Shown piece by piece: positions 46,041-57,400 of a stretch of DNA of 64,000 nt (positions within the stretch are counted from its first letter, which is position 1; the number at the start of each line of letters is the position of its first letter). Made by a program: the position numbers and the translations under genes. The notes beneath the pieces were generated by a model. The model did not search any database. It was not told the DNA's origin and saw only the letters and a list, made by a program, of their open reading frames with translations. This DNA is from Toxorhynchites rutilus septentrionalis (Eukaryota > Arthropoda > Insecta > Diptera > Culicidae). Where the stretch lies: NCBI RefSeq assembly GCF_029784135.1, contig NC_073744.1, positions 106,163,266-106,227,265 of the forward strand, read 5' to 3'.

Positions 46041-47308
46041 TTAGTTCGATGGTCCTTTACCCTTGGAAAGAGAAGCTTTCTTTGAGGTGTTGGTGTCGTT
46101 TTTGTTTGGTGTAGAAGTCTTTGGAGTGTTTGTTGTGTGTGTGTTGTTTTTTGTTGAGTGTGCGTTGCTGTTGTTGTTATTGTTGTTTTTTGTTTGATGT
46201 GTGTTGTTGTTGTTTTTTGTTGGTGTTGTGTTGTTATTTGTTGGTGGTGTAGTTCTTTGTTCGTTTTTTGTTCTTTTCTTGTCCTTGTTATTTTGGATTT
46301 CATCTTCGGATTTTTGATCTGAATCAGAAGATGATCCTTTCGCCATTTTCCGTTTATTTTTATTTTTGTTTGGAACATCAGAAGTGTCCATTGAAATGAC
46401 TGATTCGGATTCGGATTCCGTTGTTGAGCTGTCGGTTGTCGACTCTGTCATAGAAGTATCGATTGTAGTGTCAATTGGGGGAGTGCTTTCGCGGCTAGAA
46501 GAGGCCGAAGCGGCCGAGACGCAGTTGCATTTGCAGTTGCAGCTGGGTGTTGGTTTTTGCAAGTTGGAGAGTCTGTCTTGCAGAACACTTGCAAAAGTTG
46601 GTCCATTATTTTGACTGTTGTATTTTTCTTTCGCCTCTTTGTAGGAGATACCATAGTCGATTCTTATTTTTGTGATGTTGTTCTCAGTTTGCCATACGGG
46701 GCATTTCCTATTCGAAGAGGAATGGTCCCCTTGGCAATTCAAGCAAAATGCTGAAGCATTGCAGGTTTTAATTCCATCCTTTTGTCCTGGATGTTCCTGT
46801 CCACAATTTCGGCAAAGCGGGTTCTCGCGTTTGCATCGTTTGCTAGTATGTCCAAATTTGTAGCACTTAAAGCATTGCATTGGGTTGGGATAGAAATTTC
46901 TAGTCCCAGCCCGAATAAATCCAAAATTAATGAACTCGGGAACAACAGTTCCACGAATCGTCAAAATAAGAGTGGCAGTTGGCACAACAATATTGTTCTC
47001 CTTCCTGGTGATGCGCTTGACATCGATCACACCTTGATCGGAAAGCTCTGTCACCAGTTCGGATTCCTTGATGTCAATTACATCACGGCAAGTAACAACG
47101 CATTTGCGTTGATTTAGGATTGGATGATAGATCACTTCAATAGGGGTTTCGTCGATTAATTTGTTAATTAAGAGGAGCTTACCGATTATATCCTCGTCCT
47201 TGGCAGTAAGGATATACTGCGTCCTCTTTTTGTCGTCCCGTTGCGGTCGCGCTGTGTAGTATTTCTTTCCTACAGCGTTGGCGTTGGCCCGGAGCTACTG
47301 GAAGCCAT
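46041..47308 (-). pseudogene. ORF1 (Gag-like) of non-LTR element 2, internal deletion near the amino terminus
   Basis: ATG at 47308 with MASSSSGP as in element 1, then a deletion of roughly 170 bases and frameshift before ARPQRDDKKRTQYIL. From 47135 it is open: the central region, three zinc knuckles (CFKCYKFGHTSKRC, CRNCGQEH…C, CLNCQGDHSSSNRKC), IRIDYGISYKEAKEKY (intact where element 1 has a stop) and a Thr/Asn-rich low-complexity tail. It would bind element RNA. Confidence 0.8.
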
Positions 47309-47314
47309 GCTGTT

Positions 47315-47341
47315 GTCGGCTACCCCCTAGGTATAGCCGAC
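47315..47341 (-). promoter_or_regulatory. Hairpin just before the ORF1 start of element 2
   Basis: GTCGGCTA and TAGCCGAC pair as an eight-base stem seven bases upstream of the ATG; the position and the GGCTATACC core match the hairpin of element 1. Confidence 0.6.
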
Positions 47342-48032
47342 AGATCGATTTATTATTTAAAGGAGAGAACACTTATGAGGGCTTTTCACTTTGGGATATT
47401 ATCTAGAAAAACACTGTCACTTTTTTTATAGAGCTCTTACAAAAACCACCAATAATCGCGAACAATTTAGGGGAATAAACTTTTGAATTTGTTTTCCTTC
47501 AGTCACTTCACCGTCCGTAATGCGTGTTTTCTTTTTAGTTTTTTGTTTATGTTAAAAATCACTACGATACTAGAAGAGAAACTGGCACCACTGCCCAAAG
47601 GAAAAAGGGGGCGTGGCGTCGGTGACGCCGCAAAAGCGCGCGCTTTTCCGGTTTGCCGGCAAGCGCCCGCTCCTAACGGTCGAAACTAGCCGTTGCTATC
47701 TGCTTCTCCTTCTGCTGCCACTTAAAAATAATTAAAGTTAACTCCTTCGGAATCGCCAGGGGGAGACGTCCTAGTCCGCTGTCCAAAACGCCAAACTGCC
47801 GAGCTGAAAAAAACCTGACCTTCTCGGTCGGAGGTTAAAATCAGTATGATGTATTTTTTTGCCATCGCTCCCTTTTAACGCTCATTCGTTCGTCTCGTTG
47901 GACTCGCCCCTCTGGCTGAGTCTGCCGATTCGTCTCTATCCTGTGAGTGTGTACCGCTAGAGTATAAAACACGCGGACCCTAAAAAAATATCTTATGTTC
48001 TTTCAAACCGTAAACCCGTGTGGTTGTACGGC

Positions 48033-48269
48033 ATCGGCATCGTGGACGTAACAAAGGAGGACAAGTTAAGGGAAAGGCAAAGTCCCACTCGAACCGTGCA
48101 GGTGTGCCGTTCCCCGTAGGTGTATCCGCCAATTGCTCAGCAAGGGTAGATAGGCCGAGCACGTTAGTACCAGTGCACCAGTCCACCTAGCCGGCGTTAT
48201 ATAGTTTCGGCCGCCGAAGTGATCGAGTTGGCTGGTAAAGCTGCTCGCGACGATAAGAAAACCCGCATT
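48033..48269 (+). pseudogene. Histone H2A pseudogene P10 (hybrid type-1/type-2)
   Basis: TATAAAA at 47963-47969, leader, degraded start (GGCATCGTGGACGT), [16 protein letters not shown], a shifted middle, and the αC helix KAARDDKKTRI in another frame. Counterpart of P3. The type-C stem-loop follows at 48505. Confidence 0.75.
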
Positions 48270-48504
48270 CGGAACAGAACACATTCGGTTCGGTGGACAT
48301 CAAGACAACAGGCAGTTGCAGCGAGTGGCGAGTGGCAAACGCAATCGCAAAACGGCATCAGGTAGCAGAAGAAAAAAGTTTGTTCTTTATACAAACTGCT
48401 TTGGTGGCAAATCCAGAACAAGGCGGCATCGAGGGTGTTCGCAATGGTTTTTTTCAAAACAACGAGTACTAAGTTTTCTAAATTGGAACCATTCCATAAA
48501 ACAA

Positions 48505-48520
48505 GGCGCTTTTCAGGGCC
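48505..48520 (+). promoter_or_regulatory. Histone 3' stem-loop, type C
   Basis: GGCGCTTTTCAGGGCC with AAAAAAGAG 15 bases downstream. Confidence 0.7.
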
Positions 48521-49109
48521 AATAAACCTTCCAAAAAAGAGTTTAGGAAATGCAGTTCAATGCTTTCTAAAACATATCCAAAATAATAATAAAACACAAA
48601 TTGATTTTTTCATAATTTGTTTGCCAGGATATGATGAGTATGTGAATTTGGCAGTTGTTCTGAGCTTATTGATTTTCACCAATTCTTAAATTGCTTCTAG
48701 ATTGAAAGTACAGTAATTTACACTTATCTCGACATTTAGCTAATTGGACGGACCTGTAATGCGACATATTTAGTTGGACATTTTTGTAAACATAGAGTTC
48801 GGGGTCCAAATTATGACCCCACATTGAAAGTTGACACTGTATCACTGTCATCGCAAATGTTCAATTACAGGTTAAAATTACCTCCAATCCGATACTGAGT
48901 GGTGGTAATGCGACGTGCCATTGAATGTAATTTACTGTCATACTGTCATATATATAATATGTCACAAACTGGATGGGAAGAAATTTTCCAACTGTGAAAG
49001 CTGTGGCGAGTGGCAAATGCAATCGCTAAACAGAAAGGTTTAGCCGAACAAGATGGGGATATCGAGTGATAACAAAATAATAAACTCTTTAGATTGAAGA
49101 TAATTTTGT

Positions 49110-49125
49110 GATCCTGAAAAGGACC
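49110..49125 (-). promoter_or_regulatory. Histone 3' stem-loop, type B
   Basis: The minus strand reads GGTCCTTTTCAGGATC with AAAGAG downstream; an empty non-LTR target site lies ~45-70 bases away (49170-49195). Confidence 0.7.
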
Positions 49126-49354
49126 CTTTTTAGCCTGCATGTGAATCCAACGAGCGAACAAATCGTAATGAATGTATTTTTTTGCCATCGCTCCCTTTTA
49201 ACGCTCATTCGTTCGTCTCGTTTGACTCGCCCCTCTGGCTGAGTCTGCCGATTTGTCTCTATCCTGTGAGTGTGTACCGCTAGAGTATAAAACACGCGGA
49301 CCCCAAAAAAAATATCTTATTTTCTTTCAAACCGTATACCCGTGTGGTTGTACG

Positions 49355-49589
49355 TCATCGGCATCGTGGACGTAACAAAGGAGGACAAGTTAAGGGAAAG
49401 GCAAAGTCTCACTCGAACCGTGCTTCAGTTCTCTGTTGGTCGCATTCACTGATTGCTCCGCAAGGGTAACTAGGCCGAACGGATTGGTGCCGGAGCACCA
49501 GTATACCTAACAGCGATTATACAGTTTCGGCCGTCGGAGTGCTTGAGTTGGCTTGCAAAGCTGCTCACGACAATCAGCAAACCCGCATC
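49355..49589 (+). pseudogene. Histone H2A pseudogene P11 (type-1), 3' truncated
   Basis: TATAAAA at 49286-49292, then [15 protein letters not shown], a small deletion, FSVGRIH stop, LLRKGN stop AERIGAGAPVYL and the αC helix up to the KTRI equivalent. The composite breaks off at 49658, so the stem-loop is lost. Confidence 0.75.
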
Positions 49590-49730
49590 AAGAACAGAGC
49601 AGCTTAGTTTCAGTGAGTGGCACGTCGCATTAAATGTAATTCACTGAACAACATGTCAACGGTATAATAACATGTCTTTGTTACACGGGGAAGGATATAG
49701 AACTGACGAAGCAAATGAGAGCAAGGTGTC

Positions 49731-49756
49731 AACAACAACAACAACAACAACAACAA
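49731..49756. repeat. (CAA)n microsatellite
   Basis: About eight and a half uninterrupted CAA units. Confidence 0.85.
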
Positions 49757-51532
49757 GGTGGGTACATTTTATATATCACAGTAATGTTACAAAAGGTATG
49801 ACAATGCTATTAACTTGATAGCGCTTATACAAGTTAGAGGTGGCTGTGAAAATTTCTTTCTTAAAACAACAAGAAATTTTACGCTTTCGCGTGAGTTCGA
49901 GATTTTAGACTGACTTTATTTTCAATATGTACAATATTTATATACACCAGCTTAATCTAAAATATGAGGAATATCTCCTCTCTCTTTCTTGAAACCGATA
50001 ACACATCGGTTTCATTTTTAGATCACCCATGTGGGCATTCTTCCTATCATCACCATGGACCTTATCTTATTTTCGAGTTGGTCCTTTCCATCCTTCGTCT
50101 AAGCGATAGGCCGTGCATCACTCATGCATTATGTTTTATTTCACCCTCGTTAGTAGATGCAACGTTGGTAGATGTTTGCGCGCGCAGAGAAAGATGGAAA
50201 GGGCAATAAATTGCATCCAGTGATGCACACATTAAATTGTTTACAAGACGCAATCTAAATGCTGCGCTTCGTCCTAACTCAGCGACTATTTCCCATTTAG
50301 ATGATTTTGGTTTTATGATAAGCAATAACCGAAGGACATCAAGTATTTTGGAAGTTAATCTATACAATGAAAAGAAATGCTTGTAGTTGTCTTGCTCTTA
50401 CTCATTTTCCCCCTTCGCTCAGCTGGGATCTTGTTTAAATATAATGTTAAGTTTTGCTTATTTACAACAAAGTCCTATCTGGCCGCGACATTCCGGACCC
50501 CGTAAATATATCCCATAGATTTACCAAATTCTAAAGATTATTTTAAGGTGAAGGTGGAAGCTAGCCATTGTAGTAGTATAGGTAAACCCACGTGTAAAAA
50601 TGGGGTAATAGTGTTTGTGAGAGAAGAGCAAAGCACATGTAAATAGATCAATTCACTTATCAGACTGTGTGGCGCTTCATTGACACGAGTCTTTGAATAC
50701 ATTTGAAAAAAATAACAATTCAATACTGAAGATAAATGTATGAACGATATGTTCCGATGAACGATTGCAAACATAAATATATATGGAAGGTGCATTTGAA
50801 TATGAAGTAAAATTCTGATTATACGCGAGCGTAACATGAGCAAATTTATAACACATGCGAATTGGGGCTCTTTTGATATTAACAAGTCCTTCCGCATAGT
50901 ATCGATGCTGATAATTCCTCAATTTTTTTCCTTCGTTGGTCGTATTGTTTTCACATATTCACGTTGGAGACCCTTAACCCTTCTCTTCGTTGGCCGAGAT
51001 ATTTAGATTGAATGTAATACTTCTCCGTTTATTGTTTTTGAAAGCATAGGGAGCCGTGGCAGTGTTCCGAGCTCTGCAATACAATTTTCTTACCCTATGT
51101 TAAAGTTGCTAAAACTTACATTATATACCCATTAAACGTAAAAATAATGATTGTATTGATATCAACACAATTTTATCCTATTGATTTTCATAACATGAAC
51201 CGCTATAACTCAGGAATAACATTTTATTGAGTGGTTTTGATAGCTGTTTCGATGATGTTGTCTGGCATCAGTGTCGAAAAAATAACGATGCTTTCACCAA
51301 TACAAACAAAACCATTGCCGAAGATTGAAAAATGAAAATTTAACTTTCAGAGCACTTGCTCGAGTTTTCCGACGTTTTTCACTATACAGTGCGACAGCAG
51401 GTGAAAATTTAATATCTTGTGAGTAATCGATTAGAGTTTGGTTGATATTACTTCATAGGAAGTGTGCGAAAATGATCATTTCCTTCACACTGTTTCGCAA
51501 AATTATTGATTTTCGGGCGAGGGGTGAGGGAG
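49757..51532. other. Unassigned intergenic sequence
   Basis: I recognise no gene, RNA or element end in this 1.8 kb. Short open frames (e.g. 50538-50897 minus) are AT-rich with no family resemblance. Confidence 0.4.
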
Positions 51533-53005
51533 TATAACCCTTCGCCTACTGCTCAGTGGAAACTAGGATCTACAGGGTCGTAAATAAGAACAAAGGTACA
51601 TCACTCACACTTATCCATATTATTCTGTCAGATGTAATTCACATAGGATCTGGCAACAATCCTGAACCGAACAAGGAGGTTGAAACTGCGAGCGGATTAA
51701 GGTTTCTAATGCTCAAAGGCCACAGGGTCAACTGTTCTATGCCGAACCGCACAGTGAGGGAGGCATGAAGACACCTTTCGTGTCCGAAAAACGCAACAAG
51801 TAGTGAAATGTAGTGATTTTTCAACACCATGAACGGCTTCAAACTATTCTCATTCTTAGCATCTTTACTTGGAACAACAAACAACAATATAATAATCTTT
51901 TGGAATAAATTAACTATCCTATATAAGGTTCTTCTGTATACTTATTTTAAATCTAAATGTGACGTCACATGTTCTACTTGCGGTTTTATGAAGTTTATAA
52001 GGTTTATGTGGCTCACGGCGACGGATCAGGGTGGGTGGCGATGACGTGATATCTGCGGTGCGAGTGGTACGATGATTTCAATTCTGTTTCTGGTTCATGC
52101 AGTTTCCTTCCAACCGTGCAATAAACCTCTCCTCAATCTGCAGAGCACCGACAGACAACACGCACCTCTCTCGACTGCTGAGAGTGGAGGTGCGACTGTT
52201 TCCCTTGGATGGATGTGGTATAGTCTATTTCCAGATTGCTTAGCCACGGAGACTTTCTACAACACCAGTTCTATTGTTGGTTATTCAATCCTGATCGCAC
52301 CGAGGAACACAATGGCGTCTTTGATCCTGGCGAATAACTGTATGTAATACAAAGAAAAAGGCCCTTTGTTGGACCTAACCGCCATGATTAGTCACAATCG
52401 CCACATTGTGGTGCCCCGAAACCGCAACGGACCGCATCTTCCCGCTTTTTCACAATCCTACATATGTATATGAATATATTCAAAGATTTACCTTTTTCTC
52501 ACATAAAGTGTGACTGTACGTTGCACACTTTGAGATAGTTTTAAAGCGAATATCAAACCTACTAACACACAGTTTTCATTCGTCCAAAAGTGGCATGACG
52601 TTAGTAAAAATCACTTTTTACTTCTCTTGGCCCTTTCGGCCACTTACCCAATTTAATCACGGCGCGCACTAACTGCTCTCTAGTGTAGTCAGGATAGAAC
52701 TCCGTTGACTCCTGCTAACACGCCGAGCAAGAGGTCGACAATCAACCTTATTAATCAAGAAAACCCGAGCTTTTCGATATTTATGTGTTGGATCCTACTC
52801 GCGAGTGCCTTCATCCCTACCCGATCCATGGAAGACCTTCTCGGGTGAACGGCAACTGTCATACGCCGAGAGTGAGTGATGAAGTGAGAAAATAGAAGGT
52901 GCGGGAAACTGAACATCGTGCGAAGAGTTAGATTTTGGTCGTCCTTCAAGTGTCGTATAAAAAAGTGTGACAGAGTCACACGCTATTTTGGAACTACCGG
53001 TTACA
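51533..53005 (-). repeat. Long terminal repeat, copy 2
   Basis: On the minus strand it begins TGTAACCGG at 53005 and ends GGGTTATA at 51533. The first 80 bases at the low-coordinate end are identical to 63921-64000, the LTR of the gypsy element there. A purine run GGAGGGG precedes the start (minus strand), so it may be the 3' LTR of a deleted element rather than a solo LTR. Confidence 0.75.
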
Positions 53006-53189
53006 ATACCCCTCCAACCGACTGAAAAATGAAATTTGTGTCATTTTTCTCCCTCATAAAGCACCAAAAAGAACTTTTTACCTGCGCTTCCAATAAGAAC
53101 TCTTGCGATTCTGTTATCATTCTATCTAAGTACCTCTTCTCTTTCGGGAAGAGCAAATAGATCGATGTTTATCAATTCTCCAACTCTTA

Positions 53190-54481
53190 AGGCCCATTTA
53201 TACGTTGCTAGTAGCTGACTTGACAATGAGCAGCTACTGACCCGGTGGACTCGCTTGACAATTGGTTGACTCGCCTTGTCCGTTCACACAGTGTGAGCTG
53301 CTGGCGAGAAACTAGATACTACGGCACGGGTTTACCAGGGATGCCAGGCGACTTTTCAAATGTCCATCAAATAGTCAGAAACAGCAATCAGGTCCGAATT
53401 TGTCAAATGATTGGTCCAAAATCGACTTCTTTATTGGCAGTTTTCATCTTAGGTTTTCAGTTGAATGTATCATCACACAATTTTATAGCAAAACAAACGC
53501 TGATCGTGTTTAAAAATACATACTTTGTGCTGAATTTCTTTGAACTGAAGGTACTATCCGAAAAAGCAGAAAGAGAAAAGGATTCGGGCCAGGAATTAGA
53601 TGCAAAGAAAAGGAGCAACAAATACAATATTGAAGGAACTCTACGATGAGGATCCCCGAGATTACAGAGCAGTGTTGATAATAACACCTGAACAAGTGAA
53701 AAAACTGTTGGATTTAATTGCTCCACGAATACAACGCCAAGATACAGTCATGAGGGATGCTGTACCTGCAAGAGTTAAATTAGAAATGACATTGATGTGC
53801 CTTTGTTTTGGAATATCGTTGGGATTGTTGTCGATATTTTTTAGAATCTCGAAAACATCCATAGCTCAGATAATTCCGAAAGGATGTGATGTTATAAATG
53901 GTAGTCTAAAAGATTTTTTTTTTTAATTTTATTTATTTTGTGAAATGAAAATGATAGTCGATTTGCAGGTGCAATAAATACGCTTCAAAAATTTTAATAA
54001 TGAATGAAAATGTACTTTTTTAAATCGAATATGTATTCTGTTTCTTAGAACAATACTTTTTTTTGTAAGTTGTGATCTGATAATGATTCTATATTAGAGA
54101 TTCTCAAGAAAACTATCTCAAAAAGAAAGCGTGCCCCGCCAGCGTGCAAAACGAAATAACAATTATTTCGTTTAGAAACTATGAGGGTTTTATTTGTTTT
54201 TCCAATAATTTTCAAGTCTATAAATATCTTCACATATTTTCAAATATCTTAAAAATAGAGACATTTCATTACATTTGGCATCACTGATTCGAACGCTAAA
54301 TTCTGTTTTTGACGTTGTGAAGCATGCAAGTGCGAGTAAATTCAAAAAACTTTGAAGTAGCTCGCACGCCGGATCACACATGACAATAACTGGCATGATG
54401 TGTTCACACGGTGTGAGTAGCTGCACTGCAGTAACTGACTAGACCGACTCGTATGCTTACTCGCACCGTCTGAACCCGGCT
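53190..54481 (+). mobile_element. PIF/Harbinger element remnant with TTA target duplication
   Basis: Ends AGGCCCATTTATACG and the complement of AGCCGGGTTCAGACG match at about two thirds of 24 positions. They are flanked by TTA on both sides (53187-53189; 54482-54484), the usual PIF/Harbinger duplication. At 1.29 kb it is much shorter than an autonomous element and holds only a transposase fragment. Confidence 0.65.
53600..53926 (+). pseudogene. Harbinger transposase (HARBI1-like nuclease), amino-terminal fragment
   Basis: ELYDEDPRDYRAVLIITPEQ, VKKLLDLIAPRIQRQDTVMR, ISKTSIAQIIPKGCDVI matches the region before the catalytic core of Harbinger transposases (DE…Y.N.LRM.P..F..LL..I.P.I…T..R). The frame ends in a T-run (KDFFF stop), and the DDE core and partner Myb-like gene are absent. 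Nonfunctional. Confidence 0.7.
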
Positions 54482-54496
54482 TTAGTGTTTACGTCA

Positions 54497-57400
54497 ATTT
54501 TGACGTAGGACTACGTCTTTCATGTCTATACCGGGGTGTAAAATCAAAGTTTCGAAAACGAAAGCGTTACGCCGGAGACCGAGATTTTGAGCGTTAATAG
54601 CTCCTAAACAACTGAACGAAATGGTATGATAAACACTTCATTCGAAAGATAAAATGTCTACGCGTTATATACTTGTTACTTTTTGATCCAAAAACTTGTT
54701 TCAATAGTCTTAAAATTGCTTTCAAAACAGGCTATTGAAATCACCAATCGGTATATAAGCGAGCGGCGCTCGGAAATCCACTCAGTTTTTGAACAGCGAT
54801 TGGAGCATGTTGTCGCTGTTGCGGTGAAGCTCTTTATTTATCATGAAAGCGCGGATGAACGGTGTCACCAAGAGCCTGTTTGTGCACCCTAGGCCAGAAG
54901 GGAATCTATCAGGAGGAGAGTGACGCCACAAACGGTTCCCTGGGAAGACATCGCTACACACACATACACGCGCGGCTATTAACAGGTGGTTATCGAGTTG
55001 GCATTAACCACTGGTGGGCTTCCAGTATCGAGGAAAATGTGGAAATATCTAATCGTTACTGAAAATAATCTGCCAGTTCCTCTGGGAATTTTCAAAATAT
55101 ATTCATGTGAAAGAGTTTAATTGAATGTTTTCTATCCATGTTACACTGTGACCAAATATGTTTCAATCAAGTGCTATTAACAGGTGGTTATCGAGTTGGC
55201 ATTAACCACTGGTGGGCTTCCAGTATCGAGGAAAATGTGGAAATATCTAATCGTTACTGAAAATAATCTGCCAGTTCCTTTGGGAATTTTCAAAATATAT
55301 TCATGTGAAAGAGTTTAATTGAATGTTTTCTGGATAGACACCATGTAACACTGTGACCAAATATGTTTCAATCAAGTGCTATTAACAGGTGGTTATCGAG
55401 TTGGCATTAACCACTGGTGGGCTTCCAGTATCGAGGAAAATGTGGAAATATCTAATCGTTACTGAAAATAATCTGCCAGTTCCTTTGGGAATTTTCAAAA
55501 TATATTCATGTGAAAGAGTTTAATTGAATGTTTTCTATCCATGTTACACTGTGACCAAATATGTTTCAATCAAGTGCTATTAACAGGTGGTTATCGAGTT
55601 GGCATTAACCAATGGTGGGCTTCCAGTATCGAGGAAAATGTGGAAATATCTAATCGTTACTGAAAATAATCTGCCAGTTCCTTTGGGAATTTTCAAAATA
55701 TATTCATGTGAAAGAGTTTAATTGAATGTTTTCTATCCATGTAACACTGTGACCAAATACATTTGGTTTTGTGGTTTTTCAATCAATCGCAATTAACAGG
55801 ATAGCTTCAGAAGATTATTCTTCCCCATTAGTAGGATATTTCCGTATCCAATATTGTATGCGCCCGCAATCGATTATTGCTCAGTCGCCGAAAGTTCCGA
55901 GCTCAGAGAGTTCATTCCCCTCTAGTTTGCCTTCCAAATTGCCATCGTAAACCACACCTTCTCTCGATTCAATCACACACAAAAAGCATACTTGAGCGAT
56001 ATTCTGGTGGTGAGACACATTCATTTTTCGTGAGGACATCGACAAGACAACATCGTTGCCTAACGTGCTGGAGGAGGTGGACGGCGAAGGATCGACACAT
56101 ACACGCGCAGAACTCTTTTCGTTAGGATGCCATTCAGCATCGAGAAAGTTCCGGAAAGATCTAATCATTGCTGGAAAATAATCTGCCAGTTCCTTTGGGA
56201 ATTTTCAAAATATATTCATGTGAAAGAGTTTAATTGAATGTTTTCTATCCAGGTTACACTGTGACCAAATATGTTTCAACCAAGTGCTATTAACAGGTGG
56301 TTATCGAGTTGGCATTAACCACTGGTGGGCTTCCAGTATCGAGGAAAATGTGGAAATAACTAATCGTTACTGAAAATAATCTGCCAGTTCCTCTAGGAAT
56401 TTTCAAAATATATTCATGTGAAAGAGTTTAATTGAATGTTTTCTATCCATGTAACACTGTGACCAAATATGTTTCAATCAAGTGCTATTAACAGGTGGTT
56501 ATCGAGTTGGCATTAACCACTGGTGGGCTTCCAGTATCGAGGAAAATGTGGAAATAACTAATCGTTACTGAAAATAATCTGCCAGTTCCTCTGGGAATTT
56601 TCAAAATATATTCATGTGAAAGAGTTTCATTGAATGTTTTCTATCCATGTAACACTGTGACCAAATATGTTTCAATCAAGTGCTATTAACAGGTGGTTAT
56701 CGAGTTGGCATTAACCACTGGTGGGCTTCCAATATCGAGGAAAATGTGGAAATATCTAATCGTTACTGAAAATAATCTGCAGTTCCTTTGGGAATTTTCA
56801 AAATATATTCATGTGAAAGAGTTTAATTGAATGTTTTCTATCCATGTAACACTGTGACCAAATACATTTGGTTTTGTGGTTTTTCAATCAATCGCAATTA
56901 ACTGGATAGCTTCAGAAGATTATTCTTCCCCATCAGTAGGATATTTCCGTATCCAATATTGTATGCGCCCGCAATCGATTATTGCTCAGTCGCCGAAAGT
57001 TCCGAGCTCAGAGAGTTCATTCCCCTCTAGTTTGCCTTCCAAATTGCCATTGTAAACCACACCTTCTCTCGATTCAGTCACACACAAAAAGCATACTTAA
57101 GCGATATTCTGGTGGTGAGACACATTCATTTTTCGTGAGGACATCGACAAGACAACATCGTTGCCTATCGTGCTGGAGGAGGTGGACGGCGGAGGATCGA
57201 CACATACACGCGCAGAACTCTTTCCGTTAGGATGCCATTCAGCATCGAGAAAGTTCCGGAAAGATCTAATCATTGCTGGAAAATAATCTGCCAGTTCCTT
57301 TGGGAATTTTCAAAATATATTCATGTGAAAGAGTTTAATTGAATGTTTTCTATCCATGTAATACTGTGACCAAATATGTTTCAATCAAGTGCTATTAACA

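Larger units (their letters stand above)
37824..47848 (-). mobile_element. Full-length I-like non-LTR retrotransposon element 2, interrupted by ITmD37E copy 2
   Basis: Minus strand: 5' UTR from 47848, hairpin, ORF1 (47308-46041), ORF2 with endonuclease, reverse transcriptase and RNase H (45906-42355), 3' UTR to 42062. ITmD37E copy 2 (38318-42061) interrupts it; the 3' UTR resumes at 38317 and ends in a (GAAA)n tail at 37824. Flanked by the ten-base duplication ATGTATTTTT. RNase H after the reverse transcriptase points to the I group. Host site and orientation equal those of element 1. Confidence 0.75.
36180..49658 (+). mobile_element. Histone composite C (inverted; three H2A pseudogenes, split by element 2)
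   Basis: Starts with the right end GACGTAGGACTACGTC and runs in reverse relative to composite A: H2A P7, stem-loops C and B, site 2 filled by non-LTR element 2 (37824-47848), H2A P10, stem-loops C and B, empty site 1, H2A P11. It is truncated at 49658 before stem-loop A and the left end. The gene order matches composite A exactly, but the occupied site is different. Confidence 0.65.

Noticed and set aside
53245..53649. 134-codon open frame upstream of the Harbinger fragment
   Set aside because: It starts in the terminal inverted repeat region and overlaps the transposase fragment in another frame; no recognisable domain.
55881..56168. 95-codon minus-strand frame in E4 as a gene
   Set aside because: The equivalent frame has a stop in the other units (CTTAAG versus CTTGAG), so it is an accident of one base change.
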